Shown here: positions 16,495-25,983 of the stretch, piece by piece
Layout of the letters: each line of letters starts with the position of its first letter
How positions within the stretch are numbered: the first letter of the stretch is position 1
Assembly: GCF_024213665.1 (NCBI RefSeq)
Contig: NZ_JANAVP010000010.1
Coordinates: 124,001-188,000 of the forward strand
DNA from: Streptomyces sp. A3M-1-3
Lineage (GTDB): Bacteria > Actinomycetota > Actinomycetes > Streptomycetales > Streptomycetaceae
Length of the DNA stretch: 64,000 bases
Direction: 5' to 3'
Program-made: the position numbers and the translations under genes
The notes under the pieces: generated by a model
The model's input: the letters and a program-made list of their open reading frames with translations, nothing else
Databases searched by the model: none
Told to the model about the DNA's origin: nothing

Positions 16495-18805
16495 GCACGG
16501 GCGCGGGCAGGGGAAGCAGGCGAAGCAGCGGAAGCCCGCCGACCGACCGGGAGTACCGGACGTACCGAACATGCCGCACGTTTCGGACTCTTCCGGCGCA
16601 CCGGACGCAACGGCCTCGCGGACCACGCGCCAGAAGAGGGGGAGCAGCCGAACCCGCGGGAACGGCGGCACGCGCGGAAACGGCAGCGCCCGTGGGGCCG
16701 TCGGCGCCCGTGGGGCCTTCGACGCGCGCGGAAACGGCGGTAGCCGTGGGGCCGGCAGCGCCCGCGGCACGGGCGGGCTGCGCGGGATCGGGGACCTGCG
16801 CGGCATCCGTATCCGCGACCTCCGCGACCTCCGCGAACTCCGGCCACTCGCCGCGCTGGCGGCCGCGTTGGGGCGGGTGGACTACCCCCGCGCCGGCCGG
16901 CAGGGGGCCCGCCGCTGGGTGCCGTCCCTGCGCCAGCTCCTCGGCTCCTTCCTGATCGCTGTCGGAAGCCTGACGACCGTGGTGGGGGTCGCCTACGCGG
17001 CGACCGACATCCCCGACGACCTGAACGCGTTCGCCACCCAGCAGGACAACGTCTACTACTGGGCCGACGGCTCGAAGATGGCCAGGACCGGCTGGGTCAG
17101 CCGCCAGGAGATGCCGCTCGACCAGGTGCCGGAAGACGTCCAGTGGGCCGTACTCGCCGCCGAGAACGCGAGCTTCTACTCCGACCCCGGCATCTCCCCC
17201 TCGGGAATCGCGCGCGCGGTCGGCAAGATGGTCGGCGGCGGCGACACGCAGGGCGGGTCGACCATCACGCAGCAGTACATCAAGAACGCCTACCTGAACC
17301 AGGACCGGACGTTCTCCCGGAAGTTCACCGAGGCACTGCTCGCGGTGAAGCTCGACAGCCGGCTGAGCAAGCAGGAGATCCTCGAGGGGTACCTCAACAC
17401 CAGCTGGTTCGGCCGCGGTACGTACGGAATCCAGCGCGCGTCGCAGGCGTACTACGGCAAGGAGGTTTCGCAGCTGAACGCCAGCGAGGGCGCCTTCCTC
17501 GCCTCCCTGCTCAAGGGCGCCGGCCTGTTCGACCCGGCCCTCGACGCGGAGAACCGCGCGCGGGCCGTGGAGCGGTGGGAGTGGACGCTGGACCGCATGG
17601 TCCAGATCGGCAAGCTCTCCGCCGCCGAGCGCGCCACGTACACGAAGTTCCCGGACCCCAAGCCGCTCGGGCGGCCGACGAACCTGAGCGGCCAGCAGGG
17701 CTATCTCGTCGAACTGGCCAAGGACTACATCGCGAAGAACGGAAAGCTCTCCGACGCCGACTTCGATCTCGGCGGCTACCAGATCCACACCACGTTCGAG
17801 AAGCCGAAGGTCGAGTCGCTCTCCAAGGCCGTCGAGAAGGTGCGTGCCGGGTTCGACCCGAAGAAGCGGGCCACCGACAGGTTTGTGAAGACCGGCGCCG
17901 CCTCCGTCGCGCCCGACGGCCGGATCCTCGCGGTCTACGGCGGGCCCGACTACCTCAAGCAGGGGTTCAACGAGGCGAACGCGGTGACCGTCCCGGCCGG
18001 GTCGGCGTTCACTCCCTTCGTCTACGCCGCGGCTCTGGCTGACGGGGTACAGAAGGAGCGGGGGGCGCCGCGCGTGCCCGTGTCCCCCAACTCGCTGTAC
18101 AACGGCAACCACGATGTGGCGCTCCGGACGCCCGAGGGTCCGTACTGGGACCGCAGCGGCAAGGTGGTCAAGGGCAGTAACGACGGCGAGAAGTCCTGGG
18201 GCAGCGCGATCAGCCTGCACAAGGCCATGGCCAACTCGGTGAACACGCCCTTCCTCCAGCTCGGCATGGACGTCGGCCTGGAGCGGGTGCGGCGCACGGC
18301 GAACACCAGCGGCCTGCTGCCGTCGAGCTTCGGACCGTCGGTGCCGGGCTTCTCGCTCGGCAACTCCAAGCCCAGCGCCATCCGGATGGCCACGGCGTAC
18401 GGCACCTTCGCCGCTGACGGTATGCACACCGAGCCCTACTCGGTGCTGAAGGTCACCCGCAATGGCGGGCTGGTCCCGCTGCCGCGCCCGCGCCCGGAGC
18501 GCGCGATGCGCGCGGACGTGGCCGAGCAGGTCACCGACGCGCTCCAGGAGTCGATCCAGGACGGCAGCGGGAAGGCCGCGCGGTCGGCGGGGGCCGAGGC
18601 GGCAGGCAAGGCGGGTACCACCCCGGACAACACGGCGGCCTGGTTCGTGGGTTACACCCCGAAGGAGTCCACGGCCGTCGTGCTCTACCGGACGGACCTC
18701 AGAAAGCTGGAACTGCTGTCCCTCAAGGGACTGGGCGGACCGGGAGCGCCGGCCCCCGCGTCACTGCCCGTACAGATCTGGAAGGAACACATGGTCAGTC
18801 GATGA
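16487..18805 (+). CDS. Class A-like penicillin-binding protein with altered SxxK (SxxT)
   Basis: 772 residues. A basic Arg/Gly-rich cytoplasmic region (about 1-150) precedes one transmembrane helix (LGSFLIAVGSLTTVVGVAYA). The glycosyltransferase-51 domain has AENASFYSDPGIS, GGSTITQQYIKNAYL, RKFTEALLAVKL and KQEILEGYLNTSWFGRG. The transpeptidase domain keeps S584-V-N and K708-A-G-T, but the nucleophile motif reads S506-A-F-T509, so the SxxK lysine is a threonine. The glycan polymerase looks intact while the cross-linking activity may be lost. Its stop overlaps the convergent deacetylase gene by 11 bases. Confidence 0.9.
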   Translation: MGKHGRGQGKQAKQRKPADRPGVPDVPNMPHVSDSSGAPDATASRTTRQKRGSSRTRGNGGTRGNGSARGAVGARGAFDARGNGGSRGAGSARGTGGLRGIGDLRGIRIRDLRDLRELRPLAALAAALGRVDYPRAGRQGARRWVPSLRQLLGSFLIAVGSLTTVVGVAYAATDIPDDLNAFATQQDNVYYWADGSKMARTGWVSRQEMPLDQVPEDVQWAVLAAENASFYSDPGISPSGIARAVGKMVGGGDTQGGSTITQQYIKNAYLNQDRTFSRKFTEALLAVKLDSRLSKQEILEGYLNTSWFGRGTYGIQRASQAYYGKEVSQLNASEGAFLASLLKGAGLFDPALDAENRARAVERWEWTLDRMVQIGKLSAAERATYTKFPDPKPLGRPTNLSGQQGYLVELAKDYIAKNGKLSDADFDLGGYQIHTTFEKPKVESLSKAVEKVRAGFDPKKRATDRFVKTGAASVAPDGRILAVYGGPDYLKQGFNEANAVTVPAGSAFTPFVYAAALADGVQKERGAPRVPVSPNSLYNGNHDVALRTPEGPYWDRSGKVVKGSNDGEKSWGSAISLHKAMANSVNTPFLQLGMDVGLERVRRTANTSGLLPSSFGPSVPGFSLGNSKPSAIRMATAYGTFAADGMHTEPYSVLKVTRNGGLVPLPRPRPERAMRADVAEQVTDALQESIQDGSGKAARSAGAEAAGKAGTTPDNTAAWFVGYTPKESTAVVLYRTDLRKLELLSLKGLGGPGAPAPASLPVQIWKEHMVSR

Positions 18806-20099
18806 CGGTCTTCCAGTCCGGGGACTGGGCCGGGTCGAGTCCGCGCAGACGGGAGAGCACTTCCGGGTCCTGCGCGTCCAGCCAGTCGGCCAGTTCCCGG
18901 AAGGAGACGCACTTGACGTCGGAACGGGGGCAGACATCGCGGATGACGTCCTCGACGGCGTCCATGTAGATCCCGCCGTTCCAGTTCTCGAAGTGGTTGC
19001 CGATGAACAGCGGTGCGCGGCTGCCGTTGTAGACCCGCTCGAAGCCGTTCATGTAGGCGTCCCGGGTCTCCTTCTTCCAGGCAGGGTGCATCGCCGGATC
19101 ACCGTCGGTGCTGCCCTTGGACTGGTTGTAGAGGAAGTTGAAGTCCATGGCGAGGACCTGGAGTTCCTTGCCCGGGTAGGGCAGGAGCTGAAGCGGGAAG
19201 TTCCAGATGCCGTCGATCTTGGACGGCCAGATCTGGAAGTCGCCGGACGAGCTGGCGTCGTACCGCCAGCCGAACTCCTTGCTCGCCGGAATGAGGGTCT
19301 TCTGGCCCTCCAGGCACGGGGCGCGGCCGCCGACGGTCTCCCGGTCCACGTCGAAGGGCAGCGGCGCGAGATCGGTCATACCCGTGTTCGTCTTCCAGTT
19401 CTTGACGAACGAATACGTCTGCTCGATCTCGCTCTTCCACTCCGCGGCGCTCCAGTCGCCGCCGCCCTTGGGCCCGCAGAAGTGACCGTTGAAGTGCGAG
19501 CCGATCTCGTTGCCCTCCTTCCACGCACCACCGAGCTGCTCCAGGGTCGTCCTGATGTGCTCGTCGGTCGGGTAGGAGATCGCGGCGGCGCCCCGGTCGT
19601 GCTGGGGCGGGTCGTAGAGGCTCGTCTTCGTCTTCGGCACCAGGTAGATGCCGGTGAGGAAGAACGTCATCCGCGCCTTGCTCTCCTTCGCCACCTGCCG
19701 GAAGCGGGAGAACGTCCTGTCGTCGCCCTCCAGCGCACCGTCCCAGGAGAAGACGACGAACTGCGGCGGCTTCTGTCCCGGTTTCAGCCGCTCGGGCTTG
19801 AGCTGGCTGGGCTGCGGTCCGGTATACGAAGTCGAGCCGTCACCCAGGACCTTGACCTCGCCGTCCCAGGGTTCCTCCTTACCCTTGCCCGACTTGCCCT
19901 TCCCGGCGCCGTGCAGCTGCGCCTCCGCCCCCCCGCCCTTGCCGGCCGGGGCCCCCGCCTTGGCGTCCTCCTCACTGCCGCCCGTCAGCCGCGTGAGCAG
20001 GACACCGGCCACGATCAGCACCACCGCGGCGACGCCCATGCGGATGCGGGCGCGTTTACGAGCGCGCGCACGCGCTCGTGCGCGATCACTCCGTGCCAT
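18795..20099 (-). CDS. Secreted polysaccharide deacetylase-like protein
   Basis: 434 residues from ATG 20099 (GGGGGGAG upstream). An Arg/Ala alternating n-region (MARSDRARARARARKRARIR) and a membrane helix form an uncleaved anchor. A Lys/Gly linker follows, then a NodB-like barrel: FVVFSWDGALEGDDRTF, MTFFLTGIYL, NEIGSHFNGHFCGP, YDASSSG and IGNHFENW. The metal-binding H-x-x-H region (SHFNGHF) is present, while the usual first DD is WDG. The family deacetylates cell-wall or capsular glycans outside the membrane. It is convergent with the PBP gene, compatible with an envelope role. Confidence 0.75.
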   Translation of the reverse strand: MARSDRARARARARKRARIRMGVAAVVLIVAGVLLTRLTGGSEEDAKAGAPAGKGGGAEAQLHGAGKGKSGKGKEEPWDGEVKVLGDGSTSYTGPQPSQLKPERLKPGQKPPQFVVFSWDGALEGDDRTFSRFRQVAKESKARMTFFLTGIYLVPKTKTSLYDPPQHDRGAAAISYPTDEHIRTTLEQLGGAWKEGNEIGSHFNGHFCGPKGGGDWSAAEWKSEIEQTYSFVKNWKTNTGMTDLAPLPFDVDRETVGGRAPCLEGQKTLIPASKEFGWRYDASSSGDFQIWPSKIDGIWNFPLQLLPYPGKELQVLAMDFNFLYNQSKGSTDGDPAMHPAWKKETRDAYMNGFERVYNGSRAPLFIGNHFENWNGGIYMDAVEDVIRDVCPRSDVKCVSFRELADWLDAQDPEVLSRLRGLDPAQSPDWKTVID

Positions 20100-20328
20100 T
20101 GAACTCGCTCCCCCCAAGACGACCAACGCGTGTCCCCACAACACGCTTGTCCGAATATACGCCGTTCGTCAGAACCGGAATCGACGCGGTCAGTGGTCAC
20201 CGGGGGTCCGGGGCCGCACCCCCGGCGGCCGTATGTCCTCGTCGTCCGTTTCCCGCCAGCACGGCCTGCCCCGCGCCGCTTTCCTGGAGTCGTACCCACA
20301 CACCTCCACGAAACGGAAGAGGCTTCGG

Positions 20329-21078
20329 ATGTCTGCACTTACGGGACTGACGGGCAGGAAAGCACTGGTAACCGGTGGCAGCCGCGGCATAGGCGCCGCG
20401 ACGGCGCTGCGGCTCGCCCAGGACGGGGCGGACGTCGCCATCACCTACGTACAGGGCGAGGACGCCGCCCGGGACGTCGTCCGGAAGATCGAGGCGACGG
20501 GCAGGCGCGGGATCGCGATCCGGGCCGACTCGGCTGACGCGGACGCTGCGGCCGGCGCCGTGGAGCGGGCCGCCGACGGGCTGGGACGGCTCGACATCCT
20601 CGTCAACAACGTGGGTGTCGGCGTCCTCGGCCCACTGGACGGACTCGAGCGGGCCGATGTCGACCGCGTACTGGCGGTCAACGTACGGGGTGTGTTCCTC
20701 GCCACCCAGGCGGCGGCCGCACAGCTGGGGCGCGGCGGCCGGATCGTCACCATCGGCACCTGTATGACCCAGCGGGTGCCGGGACCCGGCGGGACGCTGT
20801 ACGCGATGAGCAAGTCCGCGCTGATCGGTCTGACGAAGGCGCTGGCGCGGGAGCTGGGCGATCGGGGCATCACGGCGAACATCGTCCACCCGGGCCCGAT
20901 CGACACGGACATGAACCCGGCGGACGGCCCGTCCGCGCAGGCACAGACGGCGCTGACCGCGCTGGGCCGCTTCGGCGGCACGGACGAGGTGGCCGCGCTG
21001 GTCGCGTTCCTGGCGGGCGACGAGGCGGCGTACATCACGGGAGCGGAGTTCACGGTGGACGGCGGCCACGCGGCGTAG
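20329..21078 (+). CDS. SDR-family oxidoreductase (FabG-like)
   Basis: 249 residues from ATG 20329 with GGAAGAGG upstream. The NAD(P) motif VTGGSRGIGAATALRLAQDG, NNVGVGVLG and the YAMSK catalytic Tyr-Lys are intact, and the C-terminus has the usual YITGAEFTVDGG. The catalytic serine position in the β5 strand reads IVTIGTCMTQ, so Ser is replaced by Thr. FabG-like proteins reduce 3-oxo or related carbonyls with NADPH. The gene is monocistronic and divergent from the deacetylase. Confidence 0.85.
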   Translation: MSALTGLTGRKALVTGGSRGIGAATALRLAQDGADVAITYVQGEDAARDVVRKIEATGRRGIAIRADSADADAAAGAVERAADGLGRLDILVNNVGVGVLGPLDGLERADVDRVLAVNVRGVFLATQAAAAQLGRGGRIVTIGTCMTQRVPGPGGTLYAMSKSALIGLTKALARELGDRGITANIVHPGPIDTDMNPADGPSAQAQTALTALGRFGGTDEVAALVAFLAGDEAAYITGAEFTVDGGHAA

Positions 21079-21107
21079 CCCCCGACCGCGGCCATGGTCC
21101 GTGACGG

Positions 21108-21152
21108 CCCGTCAGGGCCGCATTCCTGTAAGCGGGGTGTGACCCTGACGGG
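21108..21152. terminator. Inverted repeat between convergent genes
   Basis: CCCGTCAGGG (21108-21117) and CCCTGACGGG (21143-21152) are exact complements with a 25-base loop, located between the SDR and DUF397 gene ends. Confidence 0.45.
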
Positions 21153-21166
21153 TTGATGCGTACGGA

Positions 21167-21373
21167 TCAGAGGGTGCCGTCCTTGACGGCGGTGACGAAG
21201 GACACCCAGCCCGCGGCCCGGAAAACGAGCGCCGGGCCCTCGGGGTCCTTGCTGTCCCGGACGGGCATGACGCCGGGGAAGCTGTCGGCAACCTCGACGC
21301 AGTTGCCGCCCGTACCGTCGCTGTAGGACGACTTGCGCCAGACTGCAGGGCTCAGATCGTGTGGGGTGCTCAT
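21167..21373 (-). CDS. DUF397 domain protein
   Basis: 68 residues from ATG 21373: WRKSSYSDGTGGNCVEVADS, VRDSKDPEGPALVF and WVSFVTAVKDG are diagnostic of DUF397, a small actinobacterial protein regularly encoded beside XRE/DUF5753 regulators. The ATG overlaps the regulator stop (ATGA). In related pairs (WhiJ/BldB-type) the small protein modulates the DNA-binding partner during development; that role here is inferred from family. Confidence 0.92.
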   Translation of the reverse strand: MSTPHDLSPAVWRKSSYSDGTGGNCVEVADSFPGVMPVRDSKDPEGPALVFRAAGWVSFVTAVKDGTL

Positions 21374-22200
21374 GGGTGCGTGTAGTCCTTCGCCAACGAT
21401 TGGAGCAGGGCCAGGGACGCCGACGGTGACAGTGCGACGGCCCTGGCCAGATCGTATGACCTCAGGCTGTGCTCGACCAGGGCTGGATCTTCGATGAGCT
21501 GTCCGCTGCCGGCACCCTCGGTGTACACGACGGTCGGTGCGTCGTCGAAGCACATGATCGAGGCCATGCTGTCCATGAACGCCTCGGCCATGGCGGTGAA
21601 GGTCAGTACCTGGACCACGACCCGTGGCCTCTGCGCCACCTCGGCGATGTGCAGCAGCTGTTCGCACATGGACTCGCGTCCGCCCATCGGTACCCGGAGC
21701 GCCGCCTCATGGAGAATCTCCCACAACACGGGGTGGGTTGGGTCGTCGAGAATCCGCTGCCGGTCCAGGCGGGCACGAACGCGCTCCTCCACGGACTCGT
21801 GCGGTGCGAACGGGGTCGCGGTCCGGGTGATGGCCCGCGCATACGCCTCCGTCTGCAACAGCCCCGGTACCAACACCGGCGCGTACTCGCTGATCGTCTT
21901 CGCCTGCTGCTCCAACTCCGCCGCGTCCGCGAAGTAGTCCGCAACTTTCGATTTGCGGGCGAGGCGGCACAGCCGCTGAAGGTGCTCACCGGTCCCCAGC
22001 ACCTCGTCGAACAGTCTCGACAGGTCCAGCTGAGGTCGGCGAGTCGCCGCCTCCAACTGCCCGATGTACGTGCCGGAGCAGAAGACCCGCTCACCGAGCT
22101 GATCCTGGGAGAGGCCACCGGCCTCGCGCAGGCGGCGCAGTTCCGAGCCGTAGAACGTCCTCGGGTCGGTGTACGGATCGGTGTTCCTGGGCTGGATCAT
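21370..22200 (-). CDS. XRE-family regulator with DUF5753 domain
   Basis: 276 residues from ATG 22200. The N-terminal helix-turn-helix (about residues 17-70) reads LRRLREAGGLSQDQLGERVF then CSGTYIGQLEAATRRP. The rest is a DUF5753 ligand or partner-binding domain (ADYFADAAELEQQAKTISEY, VPGLLQTEAYARA). It is the standard partner of the overlapping DUF397 gene. Such pairs are abundant Streptomyces developmental or antibiotic regulators, and the two small upstream genes at 22275 and 22505 run divergently. Confidence 0.93.
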   Translation of the reverse strand: MIQPRNTDPYTDPRTFYGSELRRLREAGGLSQDQLGERVFCSGTYIGQLEAATRRPQLDLSRLFDEVLGTGEHLQRLCRLARKSKVADYFADAAELEQQAKTISEYAPVLVPGLLQTEAYARAITRTATPFAPHESVEERVRARLDRQRILDDPTHPVLWEILHEAALRVPMGGRESMCEQLLHIAEVAQRPRVVVQVLTFTAMAEAFMDSMASIMCFDDAPTVVYTEGAGSGQLIEDPALVEHSLRSYDLARAVALSPSASLALLQSLAKDYTHP

Positions 22201-22274
22201 GGCCAACGCCCCCTCCACGCAGAGCACTTGCTGGGACTGTCCCCCTACTGAGCGTAGCCGGACACGGTCACGCT

Positions 22275-22508
22275 GTGAGCATGAACGATGACATCAGGAA
22301 CGCAGATCCGCTCGACGCCGCCGACGACGCCGTACGGCAGTTGCGCGAGGCCCTCGCCGCCCGCGGCATCACGCTGCCGTCCCTCGGCACCGACCTCGCG
22401 TCGTGCACGTCCACCCTCACGCCCCGTCCGCTGGTCGAGCTGGGCCGGTGCAACCTCGACACGGCACGCCGGCTCGCGGCGGCGCTGAAGGGGGAGGCGG
22501 CGCAGTGA
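22275..22508 (+). CDS. Small hypothetical protein of XRE/DUF397 cluster
   Basis: 77 residues from GTG 22275 (or ATG 22281): an acidic N-terminus and ITLPSLGTDLASC, then VELGRCNLDTARRLAAALKG. Small proteins of this type accompany XRE/DUF397 pairs in Streptomyces. Function unknown. The stop overlaps the next gene's start. Confidence 0.65.
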   Translation: MSMNDDIRNADPLDAADDAVRQLREALAARGITLPSLGTDLASCTSTLTPRPLVELGRCNLDTARRLAAALKGEAAQ

Positions 22509-22744
22509 ACGCCGTACCACCGCCCGGAACTGTAGTCGTCGACGAGCACCGAGCCCGCGTCGGCGAAGTCATGGGCGCCGAGGGTCCGTACCTCCAACTG
22601 AGACCGCTCGGCGGCGGCCGCGAGTGGGACGCCCAACCGAACCAGGTGCGGGTGGCGACCCCGGCCGAGCGGTTGAGCGCGGGGCTGGCCGCGGCCAACG
22701 CCGCCAGTTCGGCTCCGTGCGGCCGGGCACCCGGGTCATGTTGA
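22505..22744 (+). CDS. Small hypothetical protein
   Basis: 79 residues from GTG 22505, overlapping the preceding stop (GTGA). The middle part VGEVMGAEGPYLQLRPLGGGREWDAQP (in parts: VGEVMGAEGPYLQLRPLGGG, REWDAQP) looks like a small β-barrel seen in Streptomyces companions of XRE/DUF397 genes. No enzymatic motif. Probably co-transcribed with the gene before it. Confidence 0.6.
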   Translation: MNAVPPPGTVVVDEHRARVGEVMGAEGPYLQLRPLGGGREWDAQPNQVRVATPAERLSAGLAAANAASSAPCGRAPGSC

Positions 22745-23146
22745 GGCGAGCGGGCCGGCCTTGGGTGGACCGAGAACCGGAGTAAGGAGGATGGGGTCTT
22801 CTGCCCACTTCAGCGGAAGCGCGCCGCAGGACGCTCGCGACAGCCCGGTTTCCGACTTACGTCGGTCGCGCGAGCGTCGTGCGAGCAGCGCCCAGCACAC
22901 GGTGAAGATCGTGGTCGTCGGCACCATCGGCCGCCTCCTGCGGAGCGCCGTACCGCTCACGTCAGGGGGCGGCGGGTGGGCACGCCCTACGCCGCCTCCT
23001 GGTGGAAAGTGCGTGGGGCGCACCGGTGATGTTGTGCCGGTGCGCCCCACGGGGTTCCGGGGACGCACCGGCGCTGTCTTCCGGTACGTCCCTGGGGCAC
23101 GGGCGGGTGTCGCTCCGCCCGGGTCTCTCCTTCAGGAGGGCCGGCG
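22745..23146. other. 402-base gene-free interval
   Basis: I see no credible gene. Notable contents are an AAGGAGG directly abutting an ATG at 22791 (too close to serve as an ordinary start signal) and the strong hairpin at 23012-23051. Confidence 0.6.
23012..23051 (-). terminator. Strong hairpin terminator after allantoicase gene
   Basis: A perfect 15-bp stem, CGTGGGGCGCACCGG with CCGGTGCGCCCCACG, and a 10-base loop lie about 95 bases beyond the alc stop. Confidence 0.7.
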
Positions 23147-24286
23147 TCAGCCGCCCAGTTCCTGGTGGCGGGCCGCCAGGCGGGCCGTGCCCTGCTCGGT
23201 CAGGGAGCCGTACAGGCGCAGGCGCGAGAAGCCGCCGTCCGGGAAGATGTCGATCCGGACGTGGGTGCCGACCGCCGGGGCGTCCAGGACGAAGCGGTGG
23301 TTGGTGTCGGGCTGCAGGCGGGTGCGCGGCAGGAACTCGGCCCATTCGCCGTCCTCGCCGGTCTTGACGGAGAGGGACGCCCAGCCGGCCGAGTTGCCCT
23401 TGAGGTACGCGGTGTCGATCTCGGCGGCGCGGATCTCGGACTCGGCGACGAGCTGGTAGCGGATCCAGTCGTTGCCCTGGTCGCGGCGGCGGGCGGTCTC
23501 CCAGCCGTCGTCCATCTTGCGGGAGCGGCCCGGGTTGATGGTGTTGGTGGGCGGCGAGTAGAAGCGGTTGGACGCGTCCTGCACCGAGCCGCCGTTCTCC
23601 AGCGCGACGACGTCGAACGAGCCGAGTGCGGCGAGCCACGCCGGGTCCGGTACGACCTCGCCGTAGACGCGCAGGCGGGCGATGCCGCCGTCGGGGTGCT
23701 GGTTGACACGCAGGTGCGTGAAGCGCTGCTCGGCGGTGACCTCGAAGCCGTTGGCCGCGTGGCCGCCGACCGGGGTGCGCTGGACGAGGGTCGTCCACTT
23801 GACGTCGTCGCCGAGGAGCTCCTCGGGCGTCGGGGCGCCCTGGCCCCCGTCCCAATTCGTGCCCTCGATGGAGACGGCCTGCGGCATGTTGCCGCGGAAG
23901 TGGGCGGTGTCGACGACGATGCCCCGGATCACACCGGGCGCGCCCAGGCGTACCAGCGCCCAGTCGTGGTCCTCGGCGGTGGGCCAGGGGTGCTCGGAGG
24001 AGACGCCACGGCGGCGGCGGGTCTCCCAGCCGTCCATGATCTTGCCCTTGTGGCCGAAGTGCTCGGGGTCGAACTCGGCGGCCTCGGGGACCAGCAGGTT
24101 CTCGCGCTGGGCGAAGAACTCGTCGTTGGCGGCGATGACACCGGCACCGAGCTGACGGTCGGCGAGGTTCGCGTACTGGGTGAACGGGAAGTCCGCGGTG
24201 CGGTAGTCGGCGTACGGGTCGCCGCCCCCGTACGGGTTCGCGTTGCCGGTGAAGGAGGTCGAAGAGGATTGACGCTGCGCCGTCAC
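23147..24286 (-). CDS. alc: Allantoicase
   Basis: 379 residues made of two allantoicase repeats. Each has a GHKGKIMDGWETRRRR / RKMDDGWETARRRD core and a terminal RLRVYGEV / RLRLYGSL strand. The enzyme hydrolyses allantoate to ureidoglycolate and urea in the cytoplasm. It starts two bases after the allantoinase stop, so the two form an operon that does consecutive steps of allantoin breakdown. Control by the divergent IclR-type gene is likely. Confidence 0.96.
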   Translation of the reverse strand: MTAQRQSSSTSFTGNANPYGGGDPYADYRTADFPFTQYANLADRQLGAGVIAANDEFFAQRENLLVPEAAEFDPEHFGHKGKIMDGWETRRRRGVSSEHPWPTAEDHDWALVRLGAPGVIRGIVVDTAHFRGNMPQAVSIEGTNWDGGQGAPTPEELLGDDVKWTTLVQRTPVGGHAANGFEVTAEQRFTHLRVNQHPDGGIARLRVYGEVVPDPAWLAALGSFDVVALENGGSVQDASNRFYSPPTNTINPGRSRKMDDGWETARRRDQGNDWIRYQLVAESEIRAAEIDTAYLKGNSAGWASLSVKTGEDGEWAEFLPRTRLQPDTNHRFVLDAPAVGTHVRIDIFPDGGFSRLRLYGSLTEQGTARLAARHQELGG

Positions 24287-24288
24287 AG

Positions 24289-25635
24289 TCAGTTCTGCCT
24301 TTCGAGAAGGAGGCCGGTGGGCTCGGTGAGGGTGCCGTGGTCGGCGATGCGTACACCGCGCAGCCAGGTGGACTTCACGACGCCGTGCAGGGTCTTGCCG
24401 GCGTACGCCGTGACCTGGTTGCGGTGGAACAGTTCCGCGGGGTCCACGGTGAAGGTCTCGTCGGGCGCGAGGACCGCGAAGTCGGCGTCGCGGCCGGCCT
24501 CGATGGCGCCCTTCTGCGACAGCCCGGCCAGTGCGGCGGGGGCGGCCGACATCCAGCGGGCGACGTCCTCGAGGAGAAGGCCGCGCTTGCGGGCCTCGGT
24601 CCAGATCGCCGGGAGGCCCAGCTGGAGGGAGGAGATGCCGCCCCAGGCGGCGGCGAAGTCGCCGGTGTCGAAGCGCTTGAGTTCAGGCGTGCAGGGCGAG
24701 TGGTCGGAGACGATGCAGTCGATCGTGCCGTTGGTGAGCCCCTCCCACAGCGCGTCCTGGTTCTCGGCCTCGCGGATCGGCGGGCAGCACTTGAACTCGG
24801 TGGCGCCGTCCGGGACTTCCTCGGCGGTGAGGGTGAGGAAGTGCGGGCAGGACTCGACGGAGATCTTCACGCCCTCGCCCTTGGCGGCGGCGATCAGCGG
24901 CAGCGCGTCGCTGGAGGACAGGTGCAGCACGTGGACGCGGGCGCCGAGCCGCTTGGCGTGCGCGATGAGGCCCTCGATCGCGGTGTTCTCGGCGTCGCGC
25001 GGCCGGGAGGCGAGGAAGTCGGCGTACTTGGGACCGTCCTGCTGCGGGGCGGACTGAAGGTGGTGCGGGTCCTCGGCGTGCACGATCAGCAGGCCGCCGA
25101 AGCCGGTGATCTCGGCCATGGACTGGGCGAGCTGCTCCTGGTCGAGCTCGGGGAACTCCTCCACGCCGGACGGCGACAGGAAGCACTTGAAGCCGAAGAC
25201 CCCGGCGTCGTGCAGCGGCCGCAGGTCCTTGACGTTGGACGGGATTGCGCCGCCCCAGAAACCGACGTCGATATGCGCCTTGGAGCGCGCGACGTCCTGC
25301 TTGGTGGCGAGGTGGTCCGCCGTGGTGGTCGGCGGAAGGGAGTTCAGCGGCATGTCCAGCAGAGTGGTGATACCGCCGGCCGCCGCGGCGCGGGTGGCGG
25401 TCCAGAAGCCCTCCCACTCGGTGCGGCCCGGGTCGTTCACATGGACGTGGGTGTCGACGAGGCCGGGGAGCAGTACGTCGTCCCCGAAGTCCTCCAGCCG
25501 GGCCCCGGGCGGCAGCTCGGTCTCGTACGGCAGCACGGCCGCGATCTTCCCGTCGGTGACGGCGACCGATGCGGCGCGCGTTCCCTCGGGGGTGATGACA
25601 CGCGTCGAGCGCAGTACCAGGTCCCAGTCGGACAC
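24289..25635 (-). CDS. allB: Allantoinase
   Basis: 448 residues of the cyclic amidohydrolase family. Zinc ligands appear in [17 protein letters not shown], the carboxylated lysine lies in [16 protein letters not shown], and other ligands lie in [18 protein letters not shown] and SDHSPCTPE. The [11 protein letters not shown] motif is allantoinase-specific. It opens the hydantoin ring of allantoin to give allantoate, used as a nitrogen source. First gene of the allB-alc operon, with inverted repeats 57 and 150 bases upstream. Confidence 0.96.
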   Translation of the reverse strand: MSDWDLVLRSTRVITPEGTRAASVAVTDGKIAAVLPYETELPPGARLEDFGDDVLLPGLVDTHVHVNDPGRTEWEGFWTATRAAAAGGITTLLDMPLNSLPPTTTADHLATKQDVARSKAHIDVGFWGGAIPSNVKDLRPLHDAGVFGFKCFLSPSGVEEFPELDQEQLAQSMAEITGFGGLLIVHAEDPHHLQSAPQQDGPKYADFLASRPRDAENTAIEGLIAHAKRLGARVHVLHLSSSDALPLIAAAKGEGVKISVESCPHFLTLTAEEVPDGATEFKCCPPIREAENQDALWEGLTNGTIDCIVSDHSPCTPELKRFDTGDFAAAWGGISSLQLGLPAIWTEARKRGLLLEDVARWMSAAPAALAGLSQKGAIEAGRDADFAVLAPDETFTVDPAELFHRNQVTAYAGKTLHGVVKSTWLRGVRIADHGTLTEPTGLLLERQN

Positions 25636-25691
25636 CCCGGCCCCTCCTCTTCTTTCTCTTACTCTTCCGCTGCCACTTCCGCACAGCGAAA

Positions 25692-25708
25692 TTCAACGTT
25701 CTGTTGAA
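25692..25708. promoter_or_regulatory. Candidate AllR operator A
   Basis: Perfect inverted repeat TTCAAC-GTTCT-GTTGAA, 57 bases upstream of allB. The same architecture (GTCAAC-N5-GTTGAA) occurs before uraD at 58826-58842. Confidence 0.6.
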
Positions 25709-25785
25709 CGAGTCTTCACCTCGATGCCGGACGCGTCAAGAGCGACCCGGACAGCACCCCGCACCCAGGCTGCAGCATTGGATGT

Positions 25786-25811
25786 TTCCACAGAATGGAA
25801 TTAGAATTTCA
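25786..25811. promoter_or_regulatory. Candidate AllR operator B (double palindrome)
   Basis: TTCCA-CAGAA-TGGAA (25786-25800, perfect arms) overlaps TGGAATTAGAATTTCA (25796-25811, near-perfect). IclR-type repressors bind such inverted repeats. Confidence 0.5.
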
Positions 25812-25983
25812 CTCTACAGAACGTAGCTATCACCACCAGGAGCATCACCGGCACCTGCCCAAGCCTTCCACCACCCGGACAAACCCTCTCTGACCGGCCA
25901 AGACGGCTTTCCCGGGCGCTATGGAGGCCCACAACCGCCCGGTAGGCTGCTTGCTTGCCTGCCAGCACCGAAAGGACCGCGCC

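Larger units (their letters stand above)
25636..25983. promoter_or_regulatory. Divergent allB/allR promoter region
   Basis: 348 bases between divergent genes, with AT-rich islands at about 25680-25710 and 25780-25830 each holding an inverted repeat (25692-25708; 25786-25811). No gene. Confidence 0.7.

Noticed and set aside
22791..22990. Possible small gene at ATG 22791 after AAGGAGG
   Set aside because: The Shine-Dalgarno touches the ATG and the translation looks like non-coding sequence.
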